A stretch of 64,000 nucleotides of DNA from Pantoea sp. CCBC3-3-1 (GTDB lineage Bacteria > Pseudomonadota > Gammaproteobacteria > Enterobacterales > Enterobacteriaceae), in contig NZ_CP034363.1 of NCBI RefSeq assembly GCF_007981265.1, positions 4,712,001 through 4,776,000 of the forward strand. Direction: 5' to 3'. Positions 1 through 10,345 of the stretch are shown piece by piece. How positions within the stretch are numbered: the first letter of the stretch is position 1; each line of letters starts with the position of its first letter. A model generated the notes under the pieces. It was not told where the DNA came from, did not search any database, and was given only the letters and a program-made list of their open reading frames with translations. The position numbers and the translations under genes were made by a program.

Positions 1-560
1 ATGACGGCCGTCAATACCGTACCGTTGCGCCCTTCCCAACCCGGCTCCGGCTGCTCAACAACAGGAATAATTTTCAGGTTAGGATGCTTCACCGCCAGCG
101 CTTCCAGCTCATCCATATCATAAAGGTGCTTCAGCTCGCGGCCGCCCCAATAGAGCGCAATATCGCGATCGGGCTGCTGTGACAGCGCGGTAAGCAGAAT
201 AGAGCGGGCATAGGAGAAGCCTGTTCCGCCCGCGATCAGTACCAGAGGACGATCGCTCTCTTCACGCAGCCACGCATCACCATGAGGAATATCCACGGTG
301 ATGGTACGCTGTTCCTGAATACGTTCCATTACCGCCATCGCATAGAGGTTCAGCTCCGAAGCGCCAATATGCAATTCGATAATGTCTTTTTCCATCGGCG
401 TTGAGGCCAGCGAAAACGGGCGCTTGTCGCGCTCATCCATCACTACCATCAAATACTGACCGGCCCGGAAGCTGAAATCAGCTTCAGGCACCATGCGGAC
501 TCGGTAAACGGTATCGGTTATTGCCTCTACCGAGATCACTTTACAGCTTAACGTTGTCAT
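1..560 (-). CDS. fre: NAD(P)H-flavin reductase, 3' end cut by window edge
   Basis: Reduces free flavins with NAD(P)H and supplies reduced flavin to other enzymes. It is cytosolic, in the ferredoxin-NADP reductase fold family. The start is the ATG at 560-558. About 186 of the usual 233 residues are visible. The N-terminal flavin-binding barrel contains RPFSLAS, typical of this family. The nucleotide domain begins near residue 105 with [13 protein letters not shown], and YWGGRE follows. The gene sits 21 bp upstream of nothing on its own strand but 21 bp downstream of ubiD, so ubiD-fre form a likely - strand pair as in E. coli. The C-terminal 45 or so residues lie outside the window. Confidence 0.95.
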   Translation of the reverse strand, partial: MTTLSCKVISVEAITDTVYRVRMVPEADFSFRAGQYLMVVMDERDKRPFSLASTPMEKDIIELHIGASELNLYAMAVMERIQEQRTITVDIPHGDAWLREESDRPLVLIAGGTGFSYARSILLTALSQQPDRDIALYWGGRELKHLYDMDELEALAVKHPNLKIIPVVEQPEPGWEGRNGTVLTAV

Positions 561-581
561 GCGTTCCCTCTGTCGGGTCGG

Positions 582-2084
582 TTATTTGCCGGGCGCAGTT
601 TTGCGCGTGGGCGTCTCACTGAAGATGCCTAGTTCATCCCAGATCGCATCGATCCGGGCCGTAACGGCAGGATCTTTACGAATCGGGCGGCCCCATTCAC
701 GGTGGGTTTCCCCCGGCCACTTATTGGTCGCATCCAGCCCCATTTTTGAACCCAGGCCAGAAACTGGCGACGCGAAGTCCAGATAATCGATCGGCGTGTT
801 TTCCACCAGAACCGTGTCCCGGGCCGGATCCATTCGGGTGGTAATGGCCCAGATCACATCATTCCAGTCGCGCGCGTTAACGTCATCATCACAGACGATA
901 ACAAATTTGGTGTACATAAACTGCCGCAGAAAAGACCAGACGCCCATCATTACGCGTTTCGCGTGCCCGGCGTACTGTTTTTTTATGGTGACAACCGCAA
1001 GGCGATATGAACACCCTTCCGGCGGCAGATAAAAATCAACGATTTCCGGGAACTGTTTTTGCAGAATCGGGACAAAAACTTCGTTCAGCGCCACACCCAA
1101 TACGGCAGGTTCGTCCGGCGGACGGCCCGTATAAGTTGAATGATAAATGGCATCGCGACGTTGCGTAATATGCGTCACGGTGAATACCGGGAAATTGTCT
1201 ATTTCATTATAGTAACCGGTGTGGTCGCCATAGGGCCCTTCGGGCGCCATCTCGCCTGCCTCAATATAACCTTCAAGCACGATTTCGGCGCTGGCGGGAA
1301 CTTCCAGATCGTTAGAAATACACTTTACGACTTCCGATTTCGTGCCGCGCAGCAGGCCAGCAAACGCGTATTCGGAAAGCGTATCAGGAACCGGCGTAAC
1401 GGCACCAAGAATAGTCGCCGGGTCGGCACCAAGCGCAACAGAGACCGGGAAGCGTTCGCCGGGATGCTGCTGTGTCCATTCCTGAAAATCCAGCGCGCCG
1501 CCGCGATGGGAAAGCCAGCGCATAATCAGCTTGTTCTTACCAATCACCTGCTGGCGATAGATACCCAGATTCTGCCGCTCTTTATGCGGGCCACGGGTGA
1601 CGGTCAGGCCCCATGTGATGAGCGGCGCGGCATCTTCCGGCCAGCATTTCATCACCGGAATACGGGTCAGGTCGACCTCTTCCCCCTGCCAAACTTGTTG
1701 CTGACAGGGTGCATCCCGCAGGCGCTTCGTCGGCATATTTAATACCTGCTTCCACTGCGGCATCTTATCGAAGAAGTCCCGGAATCCACGCGGCGGTTCG
1801 GGTTCTTTCAGGAAAGCAAGCAGCCGGCCTACGTCACGTAACGCGGTGACATCTTCCTGTCCCATGCCCAGTGCAACGCGGTCCGGCGTACCGAACAGAT
1901 TGCACAGAACCGGCATGCTGTATCCCTTAGGATTTTCGAATAACAACGCCGGCCCGCCAGCCCGCAGGGTGCGGTCAGCGATTTCAGTCATTTCCAGATC
2001 GGGATCGATCTCTTGCGTAATGCGTTTTAATTCCCCGCGCTGCTCCAGCAGAGAAAGGAAGTCGCGTAAGTCGTGGTATTTCAT
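582..2084 (-). CDS. ubiD: 4-hydroxy-3-polyprenylbenzoate decarboxylase UbiD
   Basis: Decarboxylates octaprenyl-hydroxybenzoate in ubiquinone synthesis using prenylated FMN made by UbiX. The protein has 500 residues, against 497 in E. coli, and begins [20 protein letters not shown] as in that protein. Visible family signatures are NLGIYR (about 172-177) in the metal and prenyl-FMN region and EGPYGDH (about 282-288) containing the acidic active-site segment. It is followed by fre with a 21-bp gap. Together with ubiE, ubiJ and ubiB nearby, this gives four ubiquinone genes within 8 kb. Nothing is truncated. Confidence 0.97.
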   Translation of the reverse strand: MKYHDLRDFLSLLEQRGELKRITQEIDPDLEMTEIADRTLRAGGPALLFENPKGYSMPVLCNLFGTPDRVALGMGQEDVTALRDVGRLLAFLKEPEPPRGFRDFFDKMPQWKQVLNMPTKRLRDAPCQQQVWQGEEVDLTRIPVMKCWPEDAAPLITWGLTVTRGPHKERQNLGIYRQQVIGKNKLIMRWLSHRGGALDFQEWTQQHPGERFPVSVALGADPATILGAVTPVPDTLSEYAFAGLLRGTKSEVVKCISNDLEVPASAEIVLEGYIEAGEMAPEGPYGDHTGYYNEIDNFPVFTVTHITQRRDAIYHSTYTGRPPDEPAVLGVALNEVFVPILQKQFPEIVDFYLPPEGCSYRLAVVTIKKQYAGHAKRVMMGVWSFLRQFMYTKFVIVCDDDVNARDWNDVIWAITTRMDPARDTVLVENTPIDYLDFASPVSGLGSKMGLDATNKWPGETHREWGRPIRKDPAVTARIDAIWDELGIFSETPTRKTAPGK

Positions 2085-2136
2085 GACTTCTCATCAATAC
2101 GGTCAGTGAATCGGCCATTATAGGGAGGATTAAGGC

Positions 2137-2295
2137 ATGTTGCTTAGTTTTTCGCGGCAGGATGCGGGACGCATCAGGAAAACAAAACAGATTCAGAAAC
2201 GCATTCGGGAAGAAAGGCGCGATATCGATCCGATCATTACTACAGTAAATAAGCGCATCATCTTAATACTTCCTGTTACGGAAATGCATCATTAG
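2137..2295 (+). CDS. Possible small ORF upstream of rfaH (52 residues), doubtful
   Basis: An uninterrupted 52-codon frame starts at an ATG ten bases after a good GGGAGG ribosome-binding match (2121-2126) in the gap between ubiD and rfaH. The product would be lysine/arginine-rich (for example QKRIREERR) and ends with a short hydrophobic stretch. I do not recognise it and it has no visible domain. It overlaps the region where the ubiD promoter and the rfaH leader should lie, so chance is a strong alternative. It is listed because the ribosome binding site is better than expected by accident. Confidence 0.15.
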   Translation: MLLSFSRQDAGRIRKTKQIQKRIREERRDIDPIITTVNKRIILILPVTEMHH

Positions 2296-2376
2296 CCCCT
2301 GACTGGCCCGCTTGTCGCTATAACTCTCCCGGCAATTTTGTTATTCTTAGCGCCCCTGTAATTGCAAAGTGACGTT

Positions 2377-2865
2377 ATGGAATCCTGGTATTTACTTTAT
2401 TGCAAACGTGGTCAGATGCTTCGCGCGAAAGAACACCTTGAGCGTCAGGCGGTGCATTGCCTCAGCCCCATGATTGCCTTAGAGAAATTGGTGCGCGGCA
2501 AGCGAACCCAGGTGAACGAACCGCTGTTTCCGAATTATCTGTTTATTGAATTCGATCCGGAAGCGATTCACACCACAACGATTAGCGCAACGCGCGGCGT
2601 CAGCCATTTCGTTCGCTTTGGCAGCCTGCCTGCTACTGTGCCGCAGGATGTGATCGTAGCGTTACAGACCCAACCCATTGAAACGCTGCCCGATCCCGAG
2701 CTTCCTCAGCCAGGCGACAGAGTATTGATCACCGCAGGCGCGTTTGAAGGGTTGAAAGCGATCTTTACCGAGCCGGATGGCGAAGCGCGCTCAATGCTGC
2801 TGCTGAATCTGCTGAATAAACAAATCGTTCGCAGTATGGACAACAAGCAATTTCAGAAGCTCTGA
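2377..2865 (+). CDS. rfaH: Transcription antiterminator RfaH
   Basis: NusG-family specialised elongation factor that binds ops-paused RNA polymerase and boosts long envelope operons such as LPS core and O-antigen. The protein has 162 residues, the same as E. coli, from the ATG at 2377 ([12 protein letters not shown] follows). An in-frame TTG at 2362 would add five residues and is less likely. The NGN domain spans about 1-100, with [10 protein letters not shown] near residue 73-82. The C-terminal KOW/alpha-hairpin domain follows, with [10 protein letters not shown] and [11 protein letters not shown]. It is a lone + strand gene between the - strand ubiD and tatD. No ops element (GGCGGTAGC) was noticed in front of the wec operon in this window. 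Confidence 0.96.
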   Translation: MESWYLLYCKRGQMLRAKEHLERQAVHCLSPMIALEKLVRGKRTQVNEPLFPNYLFIEFDPEAIHTTTISATRGVSHFVRFGSLPATVPQDVIVALQTQPIETLPDPELPQPGDRVLITAGAFEGLKAIFTEPDGEARSMLLLNLLNKQIVRSMDNKQFQKL

Positions 2866-2894
2866 CAGTTCCGCTTCGTCTGCTGGCATTGACC

Positions 2895-3689
2895 TTATCC
2901 AGCCTGATTAGCCAGGCGGAACAGCTCACGGGCGTTGCGGTCGCACTGCTGCCCTAATGCCGTCATCTCTTCACCGCGTAACACGGCTACCTGTTCAACA
3001 ATGTGCGGTAAAAAGCATGGCTCGTTACGGCGCGTGGCGGGTCTGGGCCGCATATCACGCGGCAGCAGATAAGGCGCATCCGTTTCCAACAGCAAGCGGT
3101 TTTGTGGTATCAACGGCATCAGCTCACGCAGTTCTGTTCCGCGACGCTCATCGCATACCCAGCCTGTTATTCCAACGTAAAGCCCGGCCGCCAGGCAAGC
3201 TTCCAGTTCTGACCTGGTGCCGGTAAAGCAGTGTACGACCGCGCCGGGCAGTTTTGGCAGCCATGGCGTCAGGATGGCCATAAACCGTTCATGGGCATCG
3301 CGGCAATGAAGAAAGACCGGCAAATTCAGCTCAGCAGCCAGTTCAAGCTGTGCATTAAAGGCATAAGCCTGCTGCTCCGGTTCGCTGATGTTACGATTAA
3401 AGTCCAGGCCACACTCACCAATCGCCACCACTTCCGGGCTTGCAGCCAGTCGTTTCAGCGTTGATGCCGTTTCCCGGGACCATTCGCTGGCATGATGAGG
3501 ATGGACGCCCGCGGTCGACCAGCAATAGCCGGGGCGACGCGCGGCCAGGCTGCGTGCCTGCTGGCTTTCCAGCGCATTAGTGCCGGTAATCAGCAAGCCG
3601 GTCACGCCTGAGTCAATCGCACGTTTAACGACCTGGTCGCGATCTTTTGCGAACTGCGTGCTGGTCAGGTTAACCCCAATATCAAACAT
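2895..3689 (-). CDS. tatD: TatD metal-dependent deoxyribonuclease
   Basis: TatD-family TIM-barrel nuclease, 264 residues from the ATG at 3689. The upstream in-frame TTG at 3701 overlaps the GGA ribosome-binding bases and is less likely. Visible signatures are [37 protein letters not shown] and [11 protein letters not shown], which carry the metal-binding His, Glu and Asp residues. As in E. coli TatD, the N-terminal motif reads FDIGVNL instead of the more usual D-x-H-x-H form. It lies downstream of tatABC but behind a hairpin at 3707-3726. It is not needed for Tat export in the E. coli system, so its name reflects position only. Confidence 0.95.
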   Translation of the reverse strand: MFDIGVNLTSTQFAKDRDQVVKRAIDSGVTGLLITGTNALESQQARSLAARRPGYCWSTAGVHPHHASEWSRETASTLKRLAASPEVVAIGECGLDFNRNISEPEQQAYAFNAQLELAAELNLPVFLHCRDAHERFMAILTPWLPKLPGAVVHCFTGTRSELEACLAAGLYVGITGWVCDERRGTELRELMPLIPQNRLLLETDAPYLLPRDMRPRPATRRNEPCFLPHIVEQVAVLRGEEMTALGQQCDRNARELFRLANQAG

Positions 3690-3706
3690 AGTGTTTTCCA
3701 AACAGT

Positions 3707-3726
3707 AACCGCCCTTTCGGGCGGTT
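3707..3726. terminator. Hairpin between tatC and tatD
   Basis: A perfect 8-bp stem (AACCGCCC/GGGCGGTT) with a TTTC loop, followed on the + strand by ATTT. It lies in the 68-bp gap between tatC and tatD. The weak U-tract suggests partial termination or RNA processing between tatABC and tatD. Confidence 0.55.
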
Positions 3727-3757
3727 ATTTAAAAATCCAGGCAGAGCACAGATATCG

Positions 3758-4516
3758 CTATTCTGAGCCAGCATCTTCCGGTTCGTTGTCCTCGCGACGT
3801 TTGCCGACGTAAAAGCGAGAGAAGTACATCCCCACTTCAAACAGGCAGTACATCGGGATTGCCAGAAGCGTCTGAGATAAGACGTCGGGTGGCGTCAGGA
3901 GCATGCCCACCACAAAAGCGCCTACCAACACATAGGGACGTTTCTTCTTCAGCTCTTCGGGTGTTGTCACACCGGTCCAGCACAGCAACACAATGGCAAT
4001 CGGCACTTCAAAACAGACACCAAACGCCATAAACAACGCCATCACGAAATCAAGATAGTTGTTGATGTCAGTAGCGATCTGTACGCCCTGCGGCGCCGTC
4101 TTGGCAAAAAAGCCAAAGGCCAACGGAAAGACAACAAAGTAGGCGAAAGCCATCCCTACATAGAATAGGAATGAACTGGAAAAGAGCAGCGGCACCACCA
4201 GCCTGCGTTCATGACGGTACAGCGCAGGCGCAATAAAAGCCCACACCTGGTGAAGGATCACCGGCACGGCAAGGAACACCGAGACAATCATCGTCAGCTT
4301 AATGGGCGCGAAAAAGGGCGAGGCCACATCGGTCGCAATCATGCTGGCACCCGCAGGCATCTGTTTGATTAGCGGCGCTGAGACCAGCTGGTAGATGTCA
4401 TTAGAGAAGTAAGCCAAACACAAAAAAATGGCGACGACAGCAATAATACAGTTCAGCAAACGCTTACGCAGTTCAATCAGATGACTGATAAGCGGTTGGG
4501 TATCTTCAACAGCCAT
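3758..4516 (-). CDS. tatC: Twin-arginine translocase subunit TatC
   Basis: Multi-spanning inner membrane receptor for twin-arginine signal peptides. It works with TatA and TatB to export folded proteins. The protein has 252 residues (E. coli 258) with about six hydrophobic segments. The family-typical N-terminus is [10 protein letters not shown], the loop LYRHERR carries conserved charges, and [10 protein letters not shown] follows the first periplasmic region. The gene starts 2 bp after tatB, so the two are translationally close. Confidence 0.97.
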   Translation of the reverse strand: MAVEDTQPLISHLIELRKRLLNCIIAVVAIFLCLAYFSNDIYQLVSAPLIKQMPAGASMIATDVASPFFAPIKLTMIVSVFLAVPVILHQVWAFIAPALYRHERRLVVPLLFSSSFLFYVGMAFAYFVVFPLAFGFFAKTAPQGVQIATDINNYLDFVMALFMAFGVCFEVPIAIVLLCWTGVTTPEELKKKRPYVLVGAFVVGMLLTPPDVLSQTLLAIPMYCLFEVGMYFSRFYVGKRREDNEPEDAGSE

Positions 4517-4518
4517 GT

Positions 4519-5169
4519 TTAACGTTCATCGCTCGGTTGAGTAGTAGAAACAGGCGCTCGGCTGGACAGAACTGCCGCTTCGCCTCTCGTTGCCTCGTCC
4601 GCTTTAACCACAGCCGACGCCGCAGGTTTCTGAGCCGGCGCGCTGGCTGCCTCAGAGACATGTACCACCGGCTTGCTTGTAGCCTGCGGGCTCTGGTCTG
4701 ACGCAGGGGTCGCTGCCTCAGGGGTCTGGGCCTGCTCAGAAGTTGTCGGCGCCTGCACAGGAGCACTGGCCTGATGGTCGGCCTCAGATGGCGTTACGCC
4801 CTCATGAGAGTCTTCAGGGTTTTTTACTATCGGATTATGAATGGTATTCGCTTCGTCATCGGCTTTCTCATGATCGCCCAGATAGGAGCGTTTCATCGAT
4901 TCTGCCGACTGCCTGAGCTCTTCCATGGACGCTTTCAGCTCGGGAGAAAGGCTATTTTTGCTCGCCTCTTCCACTTTCTTCAGGCTGTCCTGCAGCTCCT
5001 GTAGCTTAAGTTCCTGAGCCAGTTCGTTTTGCACGTTACTGGCAAGCGCACGCAAAGCGCGGATCCAGCCGACTACGGTTCTTACCGCCACAGGTAAACG
5101 CTGAGGGCCCAGCACGACCAGTCCGATAACGAACACCAATATCAGTTCACTAAAGCCTATGTCGAACAC
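4519..5169 (-). CDS. tatB: Twin-arginine translocase subunit TatB, long tail
   Basis: Single-span membrane protein that binds TatC and receives precursor proteins. The N-terminus [20 protein letters not shown] carries the conserved Glu8 in the hydrophobic helix. The [19 protein letters not shown] amphipathic helix follows, then a charged helix to about residue 100. The total length is 216 residues, against 171 in E. coli. The excess is a low-complexity Ala/Pro/Ser/Thr/Gln tail from about residue 125. This region diverges freely in the family and is not required for the core function in E. coli. It lies 3 bp after tatA. Confidence 0.95.
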   Translation of the reverse strand: MFDIGFSELILVFVIGLVVLGPQRLPVAVRTVVGWIRALRALASNVQNELAQELKLQELQDSLKKVEEASKNSLSPELKASMEELRQSAESMKRSYLGDHEKADDEANTIHNPIVKNPEDSHEGVTPSEADHQASAPVQAPTTSEQAQTPEAATPASDQSPQATSKPVVHVSEAASAPAQKPAASAVVKADEATRGEAAVLSSRAPVSTTQPSDER

Positions 5170-5172
5170 GGT

Positions 5173-5418
5173 TTATACCTTGTCGTTCTTAACGTCTTCT
5201 TTTTTCGCTTCTGTCTGCTGTTTGTCCGCCACTCTGGCATTGAAATCAGCATCATTAGCATGATTTTTTTCTTTCTCGTCGTCATCGCTCATGGCCTTTT
5301 TAAAGCCTTTTATTGATGAGCCGAGGTCGGAACCCAGACCACGTAACTTATTGGTACCGAAGAGGAGAACAACGATTACGGCAATAATTAACAATTGCCA
5401 GATACTGATACCGCCCAT
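5173..5418 (-). CDS. tatA: Twin-arginine translocase subunit TatA
   Basis: Pore-forming or membrane-thinning subunit of the Tat export system, 81 residues from the ATG at 5418. An in-frame upstream ATG at 5451 would add an unlikely 11-residue extension. The start matches the known N-terminus [20 protein letters not shown]. This is followed by the [14 protein letters not shown] hinge, an amphipathic helix with GFKKAM, and an acidic/basic charged tail. It is the first gene of tatABC, 107 bp after ubiB, as in E. coli. Confidence 0.95.
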   Translation of the reverse strand: MGGISIWQLLIIAVIVVLLFGTNKLRGLGSDLGSSIKGFKKAMSDDDEKEKNHANDADFNARVADKQQTEAKKEDVKNDKV

Positions 5419-5525
5419 GTTTTTGCCTCTGAATGTTAGTTGTAAGAGCACCGCAGTATATAACAGCTTAAACCACGCTGACGATGCTCAAGCCCTCGCC
5501 AGCGCCTGTTTACCTTTTATGACAA

Positions 5526-7163
5526 TCAGCCCGTTTTTCGCCACCCGATCAGCCAGCCTACAATACCGCCAGCAATCATCGCCGCAGACAACAAATCCCA
5601 TTCAGGTCTGGTCAACAAGATTGCCGTGCCGCTCAACAGCAGCGTGGCGCCAATACCAAACAGGTAACGCGACTGATGCTGCCGGACACGTTCGCCTTTC
5701 AGATCGTTAGCCAGCCTGTCGACACTGTGTTGCAGATGCTTGTGCTGCTTGAGACTGTCATAAAACAGCTCGGGCAGTTCCGGCAATTTCTCCGCCCAGT
5801 ACGGCGCTTTTTCTTTCAGTGCACGCACGATGGCCGGAATACCAATCTGATCCTTAATCCAGTCTTCCAGGAACGGCTTAGCGGTTTTCCACAAATCCAG
5901 CTGCGGATAAAGCTGTCGTCCGACCCCTTCAACATACAGCAAGGTTTTCTGTAGCAAAACCAGCTGCGGCTGCACTTCCATATTGAAGCGACGAGCCGTA
6001 TTGAAGAGATTCAGCAGCACATGACCAAAAGAGATCTCCGCCAGCGGTTTTTCGAAGATCGGTTCGCAAACGGTGCGAATCGCAAATTCAAAATCTTCGA
6101 CGTTAGTATCCAGCGGCACCCAGCCTGAATCCACGTGCAGCTCGGCAACCTTACGATAGTCGCGGTTGAAGAAAGCAATAAAGTTTTCAGCAAGATAGCG
6201 CTTATCTTCTTTGTTCAGCGATCCCACAATACCGCAGTCGATACCGATATATTGCGGATCTTCCGGGTGGTCATAGCTGACGAAGATATTGCCGGGATGC
6301 ATATCGGCATGGAAAAAGCTGTCGCGGAAGACCTGAGTGAAGAACACCTGCACGCCACGTTCAGCCAGCAGCTTCATGTTTACGCCATGCTGTTCCAGCT
6401 GAACAACGTCTGAAATGGGTATGCCGTAGATACGTTCCATGACCAGCATTGTTTCACTGCAATAGTCCGAGTAGATTTCCGGTACGTAAAGCATTTTGCT
6501 GCTGTCGAAATTGCGGCGCAGCTGAATGGCGTTCGCCGCTTCACGCAGCAGGTTCAGTTCGTCAATCAGCGTTTTTTCATAATCGGCAACCACTTCCTGT
6601 GGACGCAGACGCCGCCCGTCAGGCAGCAAGCGAGGCACCCACCGCGCCATGCGATTAATCAGTTTCATATCCGCTTTGATGACCGGCAGGATATCCGGGC
6701 GGATAACCTTAATGACCACTTTTTTGCCCGTTTCTCTTAGCGTCGCGGTATGTACCTGCGCAATTGAGGCGGACGCCAACGGCGTGATCATAAAGTCGTC
6801 AAAGTGAGTTTCAACCGGGCAACCCAGCGACAGCTCAATTTGCTGTTTGGCCAGGACGCCATCAAACGGCGCGACTTTGTCCTGCAACATAGCCAGCTGA
6901 TCGGCAATATGCGGCGGAAACAGATCGCGACGTGTGGACATCATCTGGCCAAATTTGATCCACACCGGGCCGAGCTGCTCCAGCGCCAGACGCAGACGTT
7001 CGCCCAGTGCCTGCGAAGTGTGCAGGTTTGGCATCCAGAACAGGCTCTTACGCCACAACCGCAACGGCAATGCCAGCCGGGTTTTAGGGATCAGTTCATC
7101 GAGACCGTAATTGAGGAAAATGCGGATAATAAAATAGAGACGACGTATTTCTCCGAGGGTCAT
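5526..7163 (-). CDS. ubiB: Ubiquinone biosynthesis regulatory protein kinase-like UbiB
   Basis: ABC1/ADCK atypical kinase-like ATPase that supports ubiquinone synthesis at the membrane, 545 residues (E. coli 546). The extended KxGQ-type motif appears as [16 protein letters not shown] near residue 68-83. Ala-rich [10 protein letters not shown] replaces a classical P-loop, and [10 protein letters not shown] and IGIDCGIVG form the catalytic-loop and metal motifs. The C-terminus has one or two hydrophobic spans (about 495-540). The start ATG overlaps the last codon of ubiJ by 4 bp, so it is part of ubiE-ubiJ-ubiB. Confidence 0.97.
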   Translation of the reverse strand: MTLGEIRRLYFIIRIFLNYGLDELIPKTRLALPLRLWRKSLFWMPNLHTSQALGERLRLALEQLGPVWIKFGQMMSTRRDLFPPHIADQLAMLQDKVAPFDGVLAKQQIELSLGCPVETHFDDFMITPLASASIAQVHTATLRETGKKVVIKVIRPDILPVIKADMKLINRMARWVPRLLPDGRRLRPQEVVADYEKTLIDELNLLREAANAIQLRRNFDSSKMLYVPEIYSDYCSETMLVMERIYGIPISDVVQLEQHGVNMKLLAERGVQVFFTQVFRDSFFHADMHPGNIFVSYDHPEDPQYIGIDCGIVGSLNKEDKRYLAENFIAFFNRDYRKVAELHVDSGWVPLDTNVEDFEFAIRTVCEPIFEKPLAEISFGHVLLNLFNTARRFNMEVQPQLVLLQKTLLYVEGVGRQLYPQLDLWKTAKPFLEDWIKDQIGIPAIVRALKEKAPYWAEKLPELPELFYDSLKQHKHLQHSVDRLANDLKGERVRQHQSRYLFGIGATLLLSGTAILLTRPEWDLLSAAMIAGGIVGWLIGWRKTG

Positions 7164-7765
7164 TTGCCCTCCAGCTTGTTGAGGCGGGTTTCAAGTTCAG
7201 ACAGCTCACGACAGGTCGCGTCCACTTCTTCAGCAAACCAGGCCAGTTCAAGGTTGCCGGGTGCCAGGCGCCACTCTTCCGTGAGCGCCTGGCTCAGATA
7301 GCTCTGCTTACGTTCAACATCACCGCGCACAAGCTGCAATCCCCGGCGGGCGAACTGGCTGATACCCTGAGCGGCAATATCGCCGATCCAGGGCGCGAGG
7401 TATTCAGCAGGATCGAGTTCAGCCAGATCGATCAGCGCAGAAAACTGCTGGACTACCTGCAAATCGCCTTCCACCTCCAGTTCACCGCTACGGATCAAGC
7501 TGGTCAGTTGCTGACGATCGCGTAGCTTGCGCAGCGTAGCTAAACGGGTTTTCACCGTACAATCCGGGGTATCGCTCCAGGTGCCCAGCACGTCGACCTG
7601 TTTTTCGCTGAAGATAAACACCAGCGGCTGCTTTAGTTCAGACAGCTCAATCGCCAGGGTTTTACCATTCAGGCGCTGACGCGCCGCTTTCAGCCCGCGA
7701 TCGCGATATAGAACCTGGTTGAGTGCTGTTTCCAGCCCCGCGGTTAACAGCGGCGTTAAAGTCAT
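7160..7765 (-). CDS. ubiJ: Ubiquinone biosynthesis accessory factor UbiJ
   Basis: SCP2-type lipid-binding protein of the soluble ubiquinone biosynthesis complex. In E. coli it acts with UbiK and the hydroxylases. The protein has 201 residues, the same as E. coli. An N-terminal SCP2 domain covers about 10-115 and a C-terminal coiled stretch ends in [14 protein letters not shown]. It is 12 bp after ubiE and overlaps ubiB by 4 bp. The identification rests on length, position and domain layout. Confidence 0.93.
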   Translation of the reverse strand: MTLTPLLTAGLETALNQVLYRDRGLKAARQRLNGKTLAIELSELKQPLVFIFSEKQVDVLGTWSDTPDCTVKTRLATLRKLRDRQQLTSLIRSGELEVEGDLQVVQQFSALIDLAELDPAEYLAPWIGDIAAQGISQFARRGLQLVRGDVERKQSYLSQALTEEWRLAPGNLELAWFAEEVDATCRELSELETRLNKLEGK

Positions 7766-7777
7766 TCGCTATCCTGT

Positions 7778-8533
7778 TTAAAACTTGAATCCGCGGTGCA
7801 ATGCGACGATGCCACCGGTGAGATTATGATAGGTGGTGTTCTCGAAACCGACGTCATCCATCATCTGCTTAAGCGTATCCTGATCGGGATGCATGCGAAT
7901 GGATTCAGCCAGGTAGCGATAACTTTCGGAATCTTTAGCAACCAGCTCGCCAATACGCGGCAGGATATGGAACGAGTAAGCGTCATAAGCTTTATTCAGC
8001 GGTTCCAGAAGCGGCCTGGAAAACTCCAGCACCAGCAGGCGTCCGCCTGGCTTCAGAACGCGGAACATTGAGGCCAGCGCCTTCTCTTTTTCGGTCACGT
8101 TACGCAGACCAAAAGCGATGGTGATACAGTCAAAATGATTGTCCGGGAACGGCAGCGCTTCAGCATTGGCCTGAACGTAGCTCACATTGCCAATAATGCC
8201 GTTATTGCGCAGCTTTTCGCGTCCGACTTTCAGCATAGAGCTGTTGATATCGGCCAGCACGACTTCACCGGTTTCACCAACGAGCCGGGAGAATTTAGCG
8301 GTGAGATCGCCGGTTCCGCCAGCCAGGTCCAGCACACGTTGTCCGCGACGTACGCCGCTGCAATCGATAGTAAAACGCTTCCAGATACGGTGGATGCCGA
8401 ACGACATTAAATCGTTCATCAGGTCATACTTGGCCGCAACGGAATGGAAAACATCAGCGACCATCTCAGCCTTGTCGCTTTTCGCTACCGTACGAAAGCC
8501 GAAGTGGGTGGTGTCCTTTGATTCATCTGCCAT
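7778..8533 (-). CDS. ubiE: Ubiquinone/menaquinone C-methyltransferase UbiE
   Basis: SAM-dependent C-methyltransferase of ubiquinone and menaquinone synthesis, 251 residues as in E. coli from the ATG at 8533, which has AGCAGGC about 8 bases upstream. An ATG at 8557 would add 8 residues with no homologous match. SAM motif I is [15 protein letters not shown] near residue 67-81, and [20 protein letters not shown] is the post-II motif. It heads the ubiE-ubiJ-ubiB operon, and tatABC may be read through. Confidence 0.96.
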   Translation of the reverse strand: MADESKDTTHFGFRTVAKSDKAEMVADVFHSVAAKYDLMNDLMSFGIHRIWKRFTIDCSGVRRGQRVLDLAGGTGDLTAKFSRLVGETGEVVLADINSSMLKVGREKLRNNGIIGNVSYVQANAEALPFPDNHFDCITIAFGLRNVTEKEKALASMFRVLKPGGRLLVLEFSRPLLEPLNKAYDAYSFHILPRIGELVAKDSESYRYLAESIRMHPDQDTLKQMMDDVGFENTTYHNLTGGIVALHRGFKF

Positions 8534-8607
8534 TTGTTTTGCCTGCTCTGCAATCAATTATCTGCCAAGTGTATCAGAGTCCCGCAGGCCAGGCACTGCC
8601 TTGCGGG

Positions 8608-10140
8608 TTATTCGTTAACGCGCGCTGCGCTGTCATCTCTGTCTGAGCCAAAGAACGGCAAATCCTCGTTATCCTCAGAATCGGATGCTTCCGCTTCTTC
8701 CGGCATCGCCTGTTCAACCAGCCGGGGGTTAATCGGCCGCTTCACTTCCACCCCGAGCTGCCGGAAGCTTTCGGTCTGCGCAATCAGATTACCCCGCCCT
8801 TCCGCCAGCTTTTTCATTGCCTGACGGTAGCTGTCCTGCGCTTTATCCAGGCTTTGCCCCATCGCCGACATATCATCGACAAACAGCCGCATTTTGTCGT
8901 ACAGCTTTGCGGCTCGATCGGCAATGCGCTGAGCATGGCGGCTTTGATGCTCATAGCGCCAGAGATTGTTAATGGTTCGCAGTGCCACCAGCAGTGTGGT
9001 TGGGCTGACTAACATAATATTCTGGTTTAGCGCCTCGTTGATCAGCTCTGGCTGACGATCAATGGCGACCAAAAATGCGGGTTCGACGGGAATAAACATC
9101 AACACATAATCCAGCGAGCGTAAACCGGGCAATTGTTGATAATCTTTTCGGCTTAGCAGACGAAGATGGCCTCGCACTGCGGCAATGTGTTCGCTAACGG
9201 CGGCTTCCCGCGTCGCTTCATCTTCCGCATTGAAGTAGCGCTCGTAGGCTACCAACGTCATCTTGGCATCGATCACCACGTCTTTGCCCTGAGGCAGACG
9301 CACGATGACATCGGGCTGCATACGACCCTGTTGTTCCAGCTGAATATTGACCTGCGTTTCATATTCATGCCCTTCACGCAGGCCGGATGCTTCCAGTACG
9401 CGACTGAGAACAACTTCGCCCCAGTTACCCTGCATCTTGTTATCGCCCTTCAGCGCTTTGGTGAGGTTAATGGCCTCCTGCGCCATCTGCGCATTAAGCT
9501 GTTGCAGATTGCGGATTTCATGGGAAAGCGTATGCCGTTCACGTGCTTCCTGGCCGAAACCGTCCTGCACCTGCCGACGAAAACCGTCCAGCTGTTCACG
9601 CAGCGGTGCGATAAGTCCATGCAGGCTTTGACGATTTTGCTCATCAACGCGTCGGTTGCTGTTTTCAAAAATGCGGTTAGCAAGATTTTCGAACTGCGTA
9701 TTGAGCCGCTGCTCGCTGTTCACCAACAGACGCTGCTTCTCCTCCGCAGCCATCCGGGTCTCTTCAAGGCGGATAGTGACTTCTCGCAGCTCAGCTTCCT
9801 GGGCGCTGTTGATCTCCAGCTGATTACGGAGTTCACGCGTCAGCTGTTCCGTTTCGCTGCGCCAGTGGTCGAGGTGGTGAAGCTTTTCCTGCGCGGCTGA
9901 AAGCGCCCCATGCAGCTGTCGCAGCTCAAGCTCATTTTGCTTTTGTGACTGCTGCTCCGTGGCCAGCTGGTGGAGTAAGCGGTCTCGCTCCTGCTGGAGC
10001 TGTTCGGCCGACTGCATCAGCAGCTGGCGTGCCGTTTCCTGTCTGGCCAACTGCTGTTGGTTCATGAACCAGGCAATGATCCAGCCGGCCAGTAAACCCG
10101 CCAGACCAAGACAAACGCTGTAAGTGAGGGTCGCATCCAC
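8608..10140 (-). CDS. rmuC: DNA recombination-limiting protein RmuC
   Basis: RmuC family. Loss in E. coli raises inversion frequency at short inverted repeats, and a nuclease-like fold is predicted. I place the start at the GTG at 10140 because AGGAG lies 7 bases upstream and the product then begins with the membrane span (about 3-25). An ATG at 10158 would add 6 residues. The length is 510, against 475 in E. coli. Residues about 30-215 are long Gln/Glu-rich coiled coil. The conserved globular domain follows with NWGEVVLSRVLEASGL, VIDAKMTLVAYERY and FIPVEPAF. It is alone between ubiE and udp. Confidence 0.93.
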   Translation of the reverse strand: MDATLTYSVCLGLAGLLAGWIIAWFMNQQQLARQETARQLLMQSAEQLQQERDRLLHQLATEQQSQKQNELELRQLHGALSAAQEKLHHLDHWRSETEQLTRELRNQLEINSAQEAELREVTIRLEETRMAAEEKQRLLVNSEQRLNTQFENLANRIFENSNRRVDEQNRQSLHGLIAPLREQLDGFRRQVQDGFGQEARERHTLSHEIRNLQQLNAQMAQEAINLTKALKGDNKMQGNWGEVVLSRVLEASGLREGHEYETQVNIQLEQQGRMQPDVIVRLPQGKDVVIDAKMTLVAYERYFNAEDEATREAAVSEHIAAVRGHLRLLSRKDYQQLPGLRSLDYVLMFIPVEPAFLVAIDRQPELINEALNQNIMLVSPTTLLVALRTINNLWRYEHQSRHAQRIADRAAKLYDKMRLFVDDMSAMGQSLDKAQDSYRQAMKKLAEGRGNLIAQTESFRQLGVEVKRPINPRLVEQAMPEEAEASDSEDNEDLPFFGSDRDDSAARVNE

Positions 10141-10345
10141 GCGGTTTCTCCTGCGCAATCTTAACTACGGCAAAAGGTAGAGGCGCACTGTATGAATGTC
10201 CAGACAAAAAGCAGGATGCAACGATGCGGAAAAGGATTTCATTGAAAACAGGAAGGCGTCTCGTAGAACTTAGACGACGGAGGCAGTGACACTTATCAGG
10301 CCTCCTTTGAGCGCAACCTGCAACAGACTGCGCTCGCTAAAACGT

